A DNA stretch of 64,000 bases from Splendidivirga corallicola (GTDB lineage: Bacteria; Bacteroidota; Bacteroidia; Cytophagales; Cyclobacteriaceae), in NCBI GenBank assembly GCA_030442035.1, contig JAUJEA010000008.1, positions 1 through 64,000 of the forward strand, written 5' to 3'. Below are positions 9,501 to 18,100 of this stretch, piece after piece. The notes under the pieces were generated by a model, which ran no database searches, was not told the DNA's origin, and saw only the letters and a list, made by a program, of their open reading frames with translations. Numbering within the stretch: position 1 is the stretch's first letter; each line of letters opens with the position of its first letter. The position numbers and the translations under genes are program-made.

Positions 9501-10425
9501 TACCGATCCAGTCGCAAATGTTGGTAGTTTGTCTGATGTCACAGCGCAATGTTCGGTTTCTTCTTTAACTCCACCAACGGCCACAGATAACTGTGCCGGA
9601 AGCATTACAGGAACGCACAATGCTTCATTGCCCATTACAGCCCAGGGAACCACGGTGGTCACATGGACTTATGATGATGGCAATGGTAATACTGTAACGC
9701 AATCGCAAAATGTAGTCATTGATGATACTACTGATCCAGTCGCAGATGCAGGTAGTTTATCTGATGTCACAGCGCAATGTTCGGTTACTTCTTTAACTCC
9801 GCCAACAGCTACGGATGATTGTGCAGGCACCATCACGGGAACACACGATGCTTCACTACCTATTACCACACAGGGAACCACTGTGGTCACTTGGACCTTT
9901 GATGATGGTAACGGCAACACTACCACTCAAACACAAAATATCAGTGTTTCTCCGTTAGATAATACAGTTATCCAAGACGATCTAACGCTCCATGTAAATG
10001 CTTCCGGATATAGCTATCAGTGGTTGGATTGCAACAATGGCAATGCTGCGATCAATGGTGAAACTAATCAAAGCTTTACTCCTGAAGTTGGAGGAAGCTA
10101 TGCAGTTGAAATCAGCGGTGAAGACTGTTCGGTGATTTCCGATTGTATCACGATGGAACTAGTACTTGGGATTGATGATACTTTCGGCCAAGAATTTAAT
10201 TTATTCCCAAATCCGACGAGCGAAAATACCTTTGTCTCGTTTAAGGAATCCTTAACCGATATCCATGTTTCCATTTTTGACCTTGCCGGTAAAGAGCAAT
10301 ACAAAGCTCATTACGTGAGAGCCAATCAAATTGAATTACCAACAAAAGAACTCCCTAGCGGAGTATATTCTGTCCATATAACAAACGGTGGAAAAGAAAA
10401 AGTGCTAAGGCTTGTTAAAAAATAG
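6535..10425 (+). CDS. Large T9SS-exported repeat protein (12 HYR-like repeats, sorting domain)
   Basis: A secreted or surface protein of about 1296 residues. Order: signal peptide MKKILLLLILATSFLQVKSQ; a unique N-terminal domain of about 120 residues; an Ig-like domain (about 140-230); twelve tandem 76-residue HYR-like repeats, each with two cysteines (AQCSVTSLTPPTATDNC) that could form a disulfide; a short linker domain; and a C-terminal type A T9SS sorting domain (NLFPNPTSENTFVSF, then SGVYSVHITNGGKEKVLRLV). The T9SS would cleave this domain and anchor or release the protein outside the cell. The frame is open from a TTG at 6505. ATGs at 6517, 6535 or 6538 are more plausible because the signal peptide begins at 6538. 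Probable role: adhesion or matrix, inferred from architecture. No partner gene is adjacent. Confidence 0.88.
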   Translation: MMKKILLLLILATSFLQVKSQTMTFNSGAAESGFSFSGWASGGGTIWVANLASTASVSKNTGTWNFTSFKVGPFTGSNNMRVTSNLGHSYDYNTGSSGTHTLNWTGVTTVTFRRISGSGASADHDNFVYSLPACNDPTVPTVTYSPATICNGNSATLNISGSLNDATQWSVYTGSCGGTLVGTTTSSTFVVTPSAPSTTYYVRGEDGAGCVDESTISCGSVTVTVTTDTTDPVADAGSLADVRAQCSVTSLTPPTATDNCAGSITGTHNASLPITAQGTTVVTWTYDDGNGNTATQTQNVIIDDTTDPVADAGSLSDVTAQCSVTSLTPPTATDNCAGSITGTHNASLPITAQGTTVVTWTYDDGNGNTSTQTQNVIIDDTTDPVADSGSLSDVTAQCSVTSLTPPTATDNCTGSITGTHNASLPITAQGTTVVTWTYDDGNGNTATQTQNVVIDDTTDPVADAGSLSDVTAQCSVTSLTPPTATDNCAGSITGTHNASLPITAQGTTVVTWTYDDGNGNTATQTQNVIIDDTTDPVANVGSLSDVTAQCSVSSLTPPTATDNCAGSITGTHNASLPITAQGTTVVTWTYDDGNGNTSTQTQNVIIDDTTDPVADAGSLSDVTAQCSVTSLTPPTATDNCAGSITSTHNASLPITTQGTTVVIWTYDDGNGNTSTQTQNIVIDDTIDPVADAGSLSDVTAQCSVTSLTPPTATDNCAGSITGTHNASLPITTQGTTVVIWTYDDGNGNTSTQTQNIVIDDTIDPVADAGSLSDVTAQCSVTSLTPPTATDNCAGNITGTHDASLPITAQGTTVVTWTYDDGNGNTATQTQNVIIDDTTDPVADAGSLSDVTAQCSVTSLTPPTATDNCTGSITGTHNASLPITTQGTTVVTWTFDDGNGNTATQTQNVVIDDTTDPVADAGSLSDVTAQCSVTSLTPPTATDNCAGSITGTHNASLPITAQGTTVVTWTYDDGNDNTSTQTQNVIIDDTTDPVANVGSLSDVTAQCSVSSLTPPTATDNCAGSITGTHNASLPITAQGTTVVTWTYDDGNGNTVTQSQNVVIDDTTDPVADAGSLSDVTAQCSVTSLTPPTATDDCAGTITGTHDASLPITTQGTTVVTWTFDDGNGNTTTQTQNISVSPLDNTVIQDDLTLHVNASGYSYQWLDCNNGNAAINGETNQSFTPEVGGSYAVEISGEDCSVISDCITMELVLGIDDTFGQEFNLFPNPTSENTFVSFKESLTDIHVSIFDLAGKEQYKAHYVRANQIELPTKELPSGVYSVHITNGGKEKVLRLVKK
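7225..9950 (+). repeat. Twelve tandem 228-bp coding repeats
   Basis: Units of exactly 228 bp begin at 7225 with codons for Asp-Pro-Val-Ala and repeat in frame (next at 7453, 7681 and so on). The last unit diverges after TQTQNI. Nucleotide identity is high: the segment from about 8498 recurs 228 bp later with no visible change for more than 180 bp. Units 5 and 11 share the diagnostic variant VANVGS plus CSVSSL. The antisense strand carries a matching series of spurious 63-73 codon frames. Confidence 0.95.
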
Positions 10426-10461
10426 TATATGGCTGATATAAACCAAAATGATGTGTATTGT

Positions 10462-10500
10462 GATAAGCCTTCAGGCATCAGGTTTCAGGTGTCAGATAAT
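10462..10500. repeat. Left arm of dispersed palindromic repeat (copy A)
   Basis: GATAAGCCTTCAGGCATCAG and the following GTTTCAGGTGTCAGATAAT match the sequence at 13511-13549 with only about two differences. The region downstream to about 10800 holds further pieces of the same family: GACACC/GGTGTC around 10658-10674, and several ATTCGTAATTC-type segments at 10600-10790. No coding sequence is supported here. Confidence 0.7.
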
Positions 10501-10846
10501 TTTCTGGCACGCTAGAAAACATCATTTAGGCTGAAATTTGATGCCTATCATATAACTGATCTGAGGTGTTGAAGTATTAAAATTTCGTTGCAATCGTAAT
10601 TTGTCATTCGTAATTCATTTGGAATTCAACAGTCACTTCGATCAAACGAGATGTACTGACACCATAAAGGTGTCTGACATCGGTACTATCTGAAATCGTG
10701 TTGAGGTGTTGATGTAATTAGGTGTTGAAGTTTAAGCTCATCGTAATTCATAATTCGACATTCGTAATTTATTCATAATTCATAATTCAAAACTCAAAAT
10801 TAACATCCCTTATCTCAATTTGTAGTAGGGTTGCAAAACCATAAAA

Positions 10847-10900
10847 TGACTGACACCTAAAAGCTTTTATCATATTTCCTTAACTAAATGGCATTGATTT
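10847..10900. repeat. Right arm of dispersed palindromic repeat (copy A)
   Basis: TGACACCTAAAAGCTTTTAT, then a segment reading ATATTTCCTTAACTAAATGG, matches 13581-13623 closely. In copy B the two arms are 45 bp apart; here they are about 350 bp apart, as if extra sequence had been inserted or two elements had fused. Confidence 0.65.
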
Positions 10901-10967
10901 TCCAATGATAAAACAACATAAAGTCAAAAAGGAATTTGGCAATTCCTTTAAAACCAATTAAAAGGTG

Positions 10968-10999
10968 AGCACTTACAAAAATTTTGTAAGTGCTTTTTT
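10968..10999 (+). terminator. Rho-independent terminator
   Basis: AGCACTTACAAAA and TTTTGTAAGTGCT form a 13-bp perfect inverted repeat separated by one base, followed by TTTTT. A smaller hairpin (AAGGAATT/AATTCCTT) precedes it at about 10929-10950. It lies 540 bp past the repeat-protein stop codon, so either the mRNA has a long 3' end or the terminator serves an unrecognised transcript. Confidence 0.75.
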
Positions 11000-11053
11000 A
11001 GTTAAGCCTGATTCACCTTTAAAACTATATCTCCTACTAACTGGAACCAAGGA

Positions 11054-12424
11054 TTATTCCCGTTCTAAAATCCCTTTATACAAAACACCATCCGGTGTTT
11101 CAAAATCGATATTGAGCAGATGTCGGATCAACGGAGCTATGTCTTCAAGCCTCATATGATGAATCTCTTTTCCCTTGCCAATTCCGGCACCCCATGCTAC
11201 AAACCCTGTTTCTATTTCCTTAAAATCAGGAAAGTATCCATGTGTCCCACCTGCTCTCTTTTTTAAAACATCTCCATTGGTTGAAGAAGACATGGCTATT
11301 CCCGGATTGGGAGCCAATGCCAACATGGCATTTGGATCAGCACCGATTTCATTAAGTGCTTTTCTGTCGACAATTTTGAAGAGCTTCTTATATTTTTCGG
11401 GAAGTGAATTGAGTTTTTTTGTAACAAGTTGTAAAGTGGCCTTATCCTTAGGATCTTTCAACATGAGAAATGCAGAGGCTCCTGAAGTGTGAAATGCGGC
11501 TTTCCAATTACCTCGATCCTTACTATCTTCCATTAACCCCTCTTCTACTAACCAAACATTAGGGCTAAGTGCAGCGTGGATGTTTACAAAACCATGATCT
11601 CCGACAACAACAAATGTTGTATTCTCAAGTATCCCTGACCGTTCTGCCGACTCAATTATTTTTCCGATGGCCCTGTCAGATGCAGCCAGTGAAGTATAAA
11701 CTTTCGGTCCTTCCCTTCCCTGCTCATGTTGAAAATGATCCGTAGCCGTCAAATGGATCGTCATAAAATTAGGTTTATAAATTTCAAGTACATAAGCTGC
11801 CATTTCGCCAATGCGATCCTCTCTGTTGAGGTAATCCCCATTGAAAGTCCTTTCATTCATTTTTCCTAAGACCTCTTGCTCCATTTCAGCTAAAAGCCCC
11901 TTTGGAAATTCATGGTCTCTCATGGGTTGGATTCGACCATAACCATCCTCTAAACTCCAAACTTCCGGGATATTATAATCCACCGGTGCACCTACAGAGA
12001 CCGGCCACCTGAAATTAGCGCTTTTCATACCAGCCTGTTTTACTGCGTGCCATAAAGTAGGAATTTTTATAAGTTCTGTTTCCCAATACCATTTCCCTGT
12101 TTGCCCATTAGATTCAAAAGGTGAATTATAGAATATTCCATGTTTGGCTGGAAGTGCCCCGGTGATGATGGTGGTATGAGAAGGATAAGTCACAGAAGGA
12201 AACACACTTCTTACACCTTCTGCACAAACACCATCTTTAACCATCTGCTTTAAATTAGGAGCAGGCCATTTTTCTTCCAGGTAAAAATCAGGCCTAAAAC
12301 CATCAATTGAAATCAAAATAACATGGTTGGCCGGGCGTTCTGATTTGTTTTGACTGAAGCACGTAACATCAATCAAAAGGAAAAGGACAAATAGTCCCTT
12401 TTTTCCCAAGATTTTTTTTATCAT
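11054..12424 (-). CDS. Type I phosphodiesterase / nucleotide pyrophosphatase family protein (NPP-like)
   Basis: A 456-residue exported enzyme of the alkaline-phosphatase superfamily. After a signal peptide (about 1-24) come the first metal ligand Asp41 (LISIDGF) and the nucleophile Thr79 in FPSVTYPSHTT, the hallmark of NPP enzymes. Later metal sites are TATDHFQHEQG and VVVGDHGF. It would hydrolyse phosphodiester or pyrophosphate bonds in nucleotides or lipid head groups in the periplasm or at the surface, with two zinc ions. It starts 14 nt after the EEP lipoprotein gene, so the two are probably co-transcribed, downstream of SusC/SusD. The precise substrate cannot be read from sequence. Confidence 0.88.
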   Translation of the reverse strand: MIKKILGKKGLFVLFLLIDVTCFSQNKSERPANHVILISIDGFRPDFYLEEKWPAPNLKQMVKDGVCAEGVRSVFPSVTYPSHTTIITGALPAKHGIFYNSPFESNGQTGKWYWETELIKIPTLWHAVKQAGMKSANFRWPVSVGAPVDYNIPEVWSLEDGYGRIQPMRDHEFPKGLLAEMEQEVLGKMNERTFNGDYLNREDRIGEMAAYVLEIYKPNFMTIHLTATDHFQHEQGREGPKVYTSLAASDRAIGKIIESAERSGILENTTFVVVGDHGFVNIHAALSPNVWLVEEGLMEDSKDRGNWKAAFHTSGASAFLMLKDPKDKATLQLVTKKLNSLPEKYKKLFKIVDRKALNEIGADPNAMLALAPNPGIAMSSSTNGDVLKKRAGGTHGYFPDFKEIETGFVAWGAGIGKGKEIHHMRLEDIAPLIRHLLNIDFETPDGVLYKGILERE

Positions 12425-12438
12425 TGATTTTAAATTGT

Positions 12439-13443
12439 TTAAATATCAGTTCTATTAAAAATCCCTACTACCGGCAAATGATCGCTGATAATCCTCATAG
12501 TATCGCTTGAAAAGAAACTTTGGATCTGAATTGATTTATCAACAACCTCCGGAAACATATTCTCATTCACAAGAATATAGTCTAATCTTCTTGTAGGATC
12601 ATCCGATGGATGTGTATAGACAGAGGTGTCGAGCGGATCACTGAATTGTCTGATTAACCCGCTATTGTTGACAAGTAAATTAATTTCTTCGCTGTCCGGA
12701 GTAGCATTTAAATCACCGACAATAAGCATATTTTTTTCAGGATTTCGTAATAGAAATCGATTAAACTGTCTTTGCAATAAGTTTATTTGACCTTTTCGCA
12801 TGGATGAATTTCTTTCTCCCCTTCCCGCCTTAAGATGTACACCGGTAAGTAAAAATGAGTAATTCTCAGATGGATACACATTAATTGATAACATCCTTGT
12901 ATTGATATGATTTTGTGTTTCCGTACTTCCATCTTCTGCTATATAATCAGGTAATGGCGTTGTGGCATTACCATATCCATAAATAACACCCATTGGGAAT
13001 CTGCTCATTACAACCACATTCATATACCAATTATGGCTTGGAACATCGGCAAAAAAGCGGTAGTTCATATCGGGCAGAGAATCAAGCGCTATCTGTTTTA
13101 AATATTTTGCACTTTCAAACTCTTGTAGTACTACTATGTCTGCGTCAGCCTTTTTCAATGCTTTTATCAACAGGTTACGCCTCAATGGCATGTTTTCAGG
13201 AGGACTGTTTTCCCGCTCATTATCAATGTATGGATCATCATGTCCATCAACAAAATGCTCAACATTCCAGGATAAAACTTTGAAAGTGGGGCCTTCCGGA
13301 TATTGATAATCTGACGGAACAACGATCACAGAATCCCAGGTAAACACATCATCCGAGCTTAATATTGGCTCATCATCTTCTTCTGTTGCACAAGCACCAT
13401 AGAGTAAGATAGAAAGCACCAGGAAAAATATATTCTTCTTCAT
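12439..13443 (-). CDS. Endonuclease/exonuclease/phosphatase (EEP) family lipoprotein
   Basis: A 334-residue lipoprotein with lipobox LLYGAC (Cys18), followed by acidic residues that favour surface export in Bacteroidota. The EEP (DNase I-like) fold motifs are in order: LSWNVEHF (Asn), VVLQEFES (catalytic Glu), LLTGVHLKA, VGDLNATPDS (Asp/Asn) and the terminal SDHLPVVG (Asp-His pair). Family members cut DNA, inositol phosphates or sphingomyelin; the substrate here is unknown. It sits just upstream of an NPP-family gene and 206 bp downstream of susD, with a palindromic repeat in that gap. Confidence 0.88.
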   Translation of the reverse strand: MKKNIFFLVLSILLYGACATEEDDEPILSSDDVFTWDSVIVVPSDYQYPEGPTFKVLSWNVEHFVDGHDDPYIDNERENSPPENMPLRRNLLIKALKKADADIVVLQEFESAKYLKQIALDSLPDMNYRFFADVPSHNWYMNVVVMSRFPMGVIYGYGNATTPLPDYIAEDGSTETQNHINTRMLSINVYPSENYSFLLTGVHLKAGRGERNSSMRKGQINLLQRQFNRFLLRNPEKNMLIVGDLNATPDSEEINLLVNNSGLIRQFSDPLDTSVYTHPSDDPTRRLDYILVNENMFPEVVDKSIQIQSFFSSDTMRIISDHLPVVGIFNRTDI

Positions 13444-13512
13444 TGTACTCTTATTTTAAAGTGTTGAAGTGTGGTAGTCTAATCATAATTTGTCATTCAA
13501 TGCCATTAGGAT

Positions 13513-13595
13513 AAGCTTTCAGGCATCAGGTTTCAGGTGTCCGATAATCTGGACATCTTTTAGGCTGAGATCTGATACCTGACACCTGAAAGCTT
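13513..13595. repeat. 83-bp stem-loop repeat (copy B)
   Basis: The left arm AAGCTTTCAGGCATCAGGT (13513-13531) and right arm ACCTGACACCTGAAAGCTT (13577-13595) are complementary at 17 of 19 positions. An inner TTCAGGTGTC repeats part of the arm. The flanks contain AATTTGTCATTCGAAATTC (from about 13625), also seen near 10602 and inverted near 47140. It lies between susD and the EEP gene and could act on mRNA stability, but it resembles a dispersed REP/MITE-like element. Confidence 0.75.
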
Positions 13596-13649
13596 TCAAA
13601 ATATTTCCTTAACTAAATAGCATTAATTTGTCATTCGAAATTCAACATT

Positions 13650-15125
13650 TTAGTTTGACCACCATCCCTTTGAAAGCAGATCATCACCTCTGTCAAGCAT
13701 CTGTACTGCCTGATCATAGTTTTCTCCGTTCACTTCTTTCAATAATGGAGGGTATACCATTCTTTGCATGATATCATCAGCTAACATGGCTGAACCAATG
13801 TTAAATGCGGGTGCCCCTACTCTTCTGTAATTCAACCACCCATCATATCCTTGATAGTAAAAATTGATATACTCTTCCCTGTAGATCTGTTCCAATGCCT
13901 CATCAACATTATCAGATAACTGTACATTCTCTTTGGTGAGATGTGCACCGATTTCATCATCATCTACACCCCACCATTCACAGCTTGATCGAATACCCGC
14001 TTCGTAATGGGCTCTGGCATCATCCTGGTTTCCAGGAGCATATCCTTTCAAAATTGCTTCTGCCATATAAAATTCAATCTCTGCATGTGATAGAATCAGA
14101 GAGGGTGCTGTCAAACCATTGAGCCCTGTATATGGCGCTGCCAATCCATTAAAATTACGGATAATATCAGGTTCCTCTCCCGAAGGAACGCCCAGATAAA
14201 TGGGATTCCTGTCCTCATCAACATTAATGACATCACCATTAGCATCTGTGCCTAATCTTGCCATGTGGGATCTTCTGGGGTCAAGTGTCTCATGCATCAA
14301 ATCCGCGAATGTTGCTCCCAAAGCAACTGATCCTGCAGTTCCTGTAGAATTAGCCGATTCCAAACCAAAGCGGCCATCGTAAATAATCGCAGCATTTTCA
14401 TCTACAGAAGCTATTAATTCACCCTGCTCAATTAAGTGGGAGATTTCTCCTTTTGCCGATTGATCAACGTTGACCATTTTCATCAACATGCGAAGTTTCA
14501 GACTGTTGGCAAATTTTCTCCATTTTAGGTTATCACCAAAATAGAATGGATCCCCGCCACGAATGAAATTACCTCCGGGTTGTGTGGCAAGCAGTTCATA
14601 GGCTTTGTCCAGAGAATCCAAATTTTGCCTGTAAATGATCTCCTGTTGATCAAATGCAGGGGTAAAATTTAATTGATCTCCTGCGACGGATTCTGTGAAT
14701 GGCACCGGGCCAAAGACATCCGTCAGATAGGTCATAAGATAGGTGTCTAAAACCAATGCTGCACCGAGGTAATCATCAAGTCCTTCTTCATTTGCCCGTT
14801 GCTTTAAGTCAGCAATATCATTCCGTATTCCGTAAATAACATCATAGACGGCCTCCGAATCAGATCCCCTGAAATCATATCTATGCCGTTGATCAATTAA
14901 GGAAGTATTTGTCCAATACTGTCCAATATAATTTCCAATGTTTCCATAACTTCTGGATCTCATCCCTGTATCGAATACGACCTGTGTGAACACAGAGGCC
15001 GCATCAACGTCGGTCAATCGTGTTGGATCTGTATTTAGTTCTTCAAAATCATTGCATGCAGTACAAAGCACCACAACGAAAAGCATGAAACTAATTACTT
15101 TATGGTTTATAAAATGTCTAATCAT
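13650..15125 (-). CDS. SusD/RagB-family surface lipoprotein
   Basis: A 491-residue lipoprotein (lipobox CTAC, Cys24) of the SusD-like type found beside SusC receptors. Diagnostic features are the N-terminal CNDFEELNTDPTRL, the helical TPR-like core (RKFANSLKLRMLMKMVNVDQ) and the C-terminal WLNYRRVGAP segment. SusD proteins cap the SusC barrel and capture ligand at the surface. It follows susC by only 12 nt. The ligand is unknown; the neighbouring phosphoesterases suggest a phosphodiester-containing nutrient. Confidence 0.93.
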   Translation of the reverse strand: MIRHFINHKVISFMLFVVVLCTACNDFEELNTDPTRLTDVDAASVFTQVVFDTGMRSRSYGNIGNYIGQYWTNTSLIDQRHRYDFRGSDSEAVYDVIYGIRNDIADLKQRANEEGLDDYLGAALVLDTYLMTYLTDVFGPVPFTESVAGDQLNFTPAFDQQEIIYRQNLDSLDKAYELLATQPGGNFIRGGDPFYFGDNLKWRKFANSLKLRMLMKMVNVDQSAKGEISHLIEQGELIASVDENAAIIYDGRFGLESANSTGTAGSVALGATFADLMHETLDPRRSHMARLGTDANGDVINVDEDRNPIYLGVPSGEEPDIIRNFNGLAAPYTGLNGLTAPSLILSHAEIEFYMAEAILKGYAPGNQDDARAHYEAGIRSSCEWWGVDDDEIGAHLTKENVQLSDNVDEALEQIYREEYINFYYQGYDGWLNYRRVGAPAFNIGSAMLADDIMQRMVYPPLLKEVNGENYDQAVQMLDRGDDLLSKGWWSN

Positions 15126-15137
15126 GATCGGTTAATT

Positions 15138-18100
15138 TTAGAAAGTCAATTTAATGTCTACGCCAAAGGATCTGGTGGAAGGTGACCCAACACCATCAAG
15201 ACCAGGAGTGAGCGCGCCATCATCAGCTACTGAAAGCTCAGGATCATAGGCAGGGAAATCTGTCCACACAAACAGCTCGTTACCGAAGAGTGCCAGCGAT
15301 CCTCCTTTAAAGGCCCATATTGAAGGGAGTCTGTATTCGATCCTTAGATCTCTTAATTTTAAAAAAGTAGTCTCATGAACATTTCCCTCTATTTGATCGC
15401 GTTCATACATGGAATTGTAATAATAAGGGGCTCCGGCAGAAACGGTGTTTTTCACATAGGCACCTTTTTCCTCATCCCACATAACACCATCCCCAATCAC
15501 GCCGAAGCGACCTTCAGTATTTTGTATCCACTGTCCGGTGGCCATATCATATTCGGCTCCAGATTCAAATGGTGCTCCGCTTTCTCTTCCAAAAATGGTC
15601 TTGGTAGACTTACCTGTATAGTTCATCAGGAAGTGTGTGATAGAATAGGCTTTGCCACCATGTTGGTAATCAAACTGAAAAGATAAACGGAAATTTTTGT
15701 AACGAATGGAGTTGGTAATGCCCGCTCTCCAATCAGGAAATACATTCCCAAGGAAATCCTCTTCATTATCACGTTGTGCCAGGCCGTCCTTGAAAATAAT
15801 CTGACCTTCATGTCTGTCGTAGCCTTTTCCATAAATCCTTCCCAGTTCTTCACCCGGATCAGCTTTAATTAAAACCCGGGAACCTACATAACTTCCAATG
15901 ATATAGGTATCAATGATTCCCGGCACCAGTTCTTCCAACCGGCCTTTGTTCGTGGACCAGTTAGCATTGATGTCCCACTCCAGGTAAGGTGACTTTAAAG
16001 GTTTTGCATTCAACTGAAGCTCAATTCCTTTATTTGAAACGGATCCTGCGTTCATTAAAGCATTTAAATAACCTGATGCAGGATCAACTGGTAAGGTCAA
16101 TATTTGGTCTTTAGTCACAGATCTGTAAAATGTTGCATCAAGATTAAGTCGATGATCCAGGAAATGGGCTTCAATACCAAATTCTATAGAATTGGTTGTT
16201 TCCGGCTTCAATTCGGGATTGGGAAGTGTGGAAGGATTTGAATATGCTCCGGTGATATTGCTTGAAACGGCATAGTACCTATCGAGACGATAAGGCCTGG
16301 TGTCAGAGCCCACTTGAGCTACAGAAGCTCTTAGCTTCAAATAAGATACAGGTTTAGCGTTGATATCAAAGGCCTCTGTCAGGTCAACAGCCAATGCTGC
16401 CGAAGGATAGAAATAAGCATTATTGCCTTTAGGCAAGGTAGAGGTTTTCTCATTCCTGCCCGTGATATCCAAATAGATCATATCACGGTAATTCCCGCTG
16501 AACAGACCGTAAAATGAATAATTTTCTTCCTGATTGCGACCTGGCCTTACGACAGGATCGTCAATAGAATTTGCAAGATTAAACACTCCCGGAATTCTCA
16601 AGCCCTTGTCACCATTTCTGCTCCCCTGGGTATCCGCAAACGTACTATTTCCGTCTCTGTAAAAATGATTGAAACCAGCTGTTCCAGAGATCTCAAAATC
16701 ATTTAAAGACCATTTTTTTGAAAGAAGCACATCCGTATTGAGCAATAAAGTTCTTAATGTATGTTCATTATATCTGCCAAAGGAACTACGTGGTTCGGAC
16801 CAGGCTCTTTCCCTTGTTCTTAATTCGGTATAGAAATCAAGGCCACTTCTGGCGGTTAGTTTAAAATCCTTGGCTATTTCATGATCGAATTGGAGCTTTC
16901 CAAATACCCGGTCCTTATCAAGTGTATTAATGGAATTATACAGGATCCAGTAAGGGTTAGCACTCAATCCGGTGACTCTGTCCTGCTGTACATTTTCCTG
17001 ACCATCAAACCAAAGATTATTCCTGAACCAGTCCAGGTTATCATTAGCATTCAACCAAAAAACCTGGTAGTGTGCGTTCTGTCTGTCATAACCTTCTGCC
17101 GGTAGGTTGTCAGAAGTCTGCTTAGCATAATTTATTTTAGTGGAGAATTGAGATTTACCCACTTTGACACCAGAGGATATGGCCAAGTTAAAGCGCTCGT
17201 AACCCGTATTAGGCATGATGTATTCATTGGTGAGATAGTCTACTGATCCCCTGAAAAAAGCATGATTATTTCCGGCATCAACAGATATACCGGTAGTTTG
17301 CGTAACCCCTGTTTCGTAAAAATTCTGTTCAATTCCATTGGCTACCCATGGGGTTTGACCACCAGCTTCATATTCCCATATCTCATTTCTCCTGTTTGGA
17401 TCGTAGATAGCGTCATGTGGGGAGTTGTATTGATAAAATTGCTGCCCCATGAATTTTGGCCCCCAGGAGTGAGAGTTTTTTGTATTTCTACCATCAGGTG
17501 AATCTCTGAATGAATAATAATCATTTTCAGATCTATTTCCGGATCCAAATAGCATTTGGCGGGGTAACCATCTGTTGACACGTTGAAAAGAAGTATTGCT
17601 TCTAAGTGTTACCCTGAGCTTTTGATCATATTTACCGCTCTTTGTCGTGATCATGATCACACCGTTAGAAGCCTGGGATCCGTAGAGGCCTGCGGCCGTA
17701 GGTCCCTTCAAAACAGAGATATTTTCTATGTCATCGGGGTTTAAGGTAGAAAGACCATCACCATAATCAACTACAGCACCTAAATAAGATCGCTCACCAT
17801 CACCATTTTGATCATTGGTTACCGGTACTCCATCGATCACTATCAATGCCCGGTTATTGGTAAGATCCAGTGAGGATTCACCTCTTAATATGATTCGTGA
17901 TGATCCCAGTGCACCTGAAGACCGTGTCAATTGCATCCCAGGAACTTTCCCTGCTAAGGTGGTGGCCAGGTTTGGACTGCCACTGCGTGTGATATTATCA
18001 TTGTCTACCTTGGTCACAGAATATCCCAAGGCCCTGGTTTCTCTTTCTATTCCTACCGCAGTAACCACTACTTCTTCCAATTTTGTAGATGACGCTGTTA

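Noticed and set aside
7419-9926. Series of near-identical 63-85 codon minus-strand frames across the repeat protein
   Set aside because: They recur with the same 228-bp period as the sense repeats, have no independent starts or homology, and are antisense shadows of a repetitive gene.
7225-9950. Possible CRISPR-like array
   Set aside because: Units are 228 bp, contiguous and in frame within one coding sequence; there are no spacers and no cas genes.
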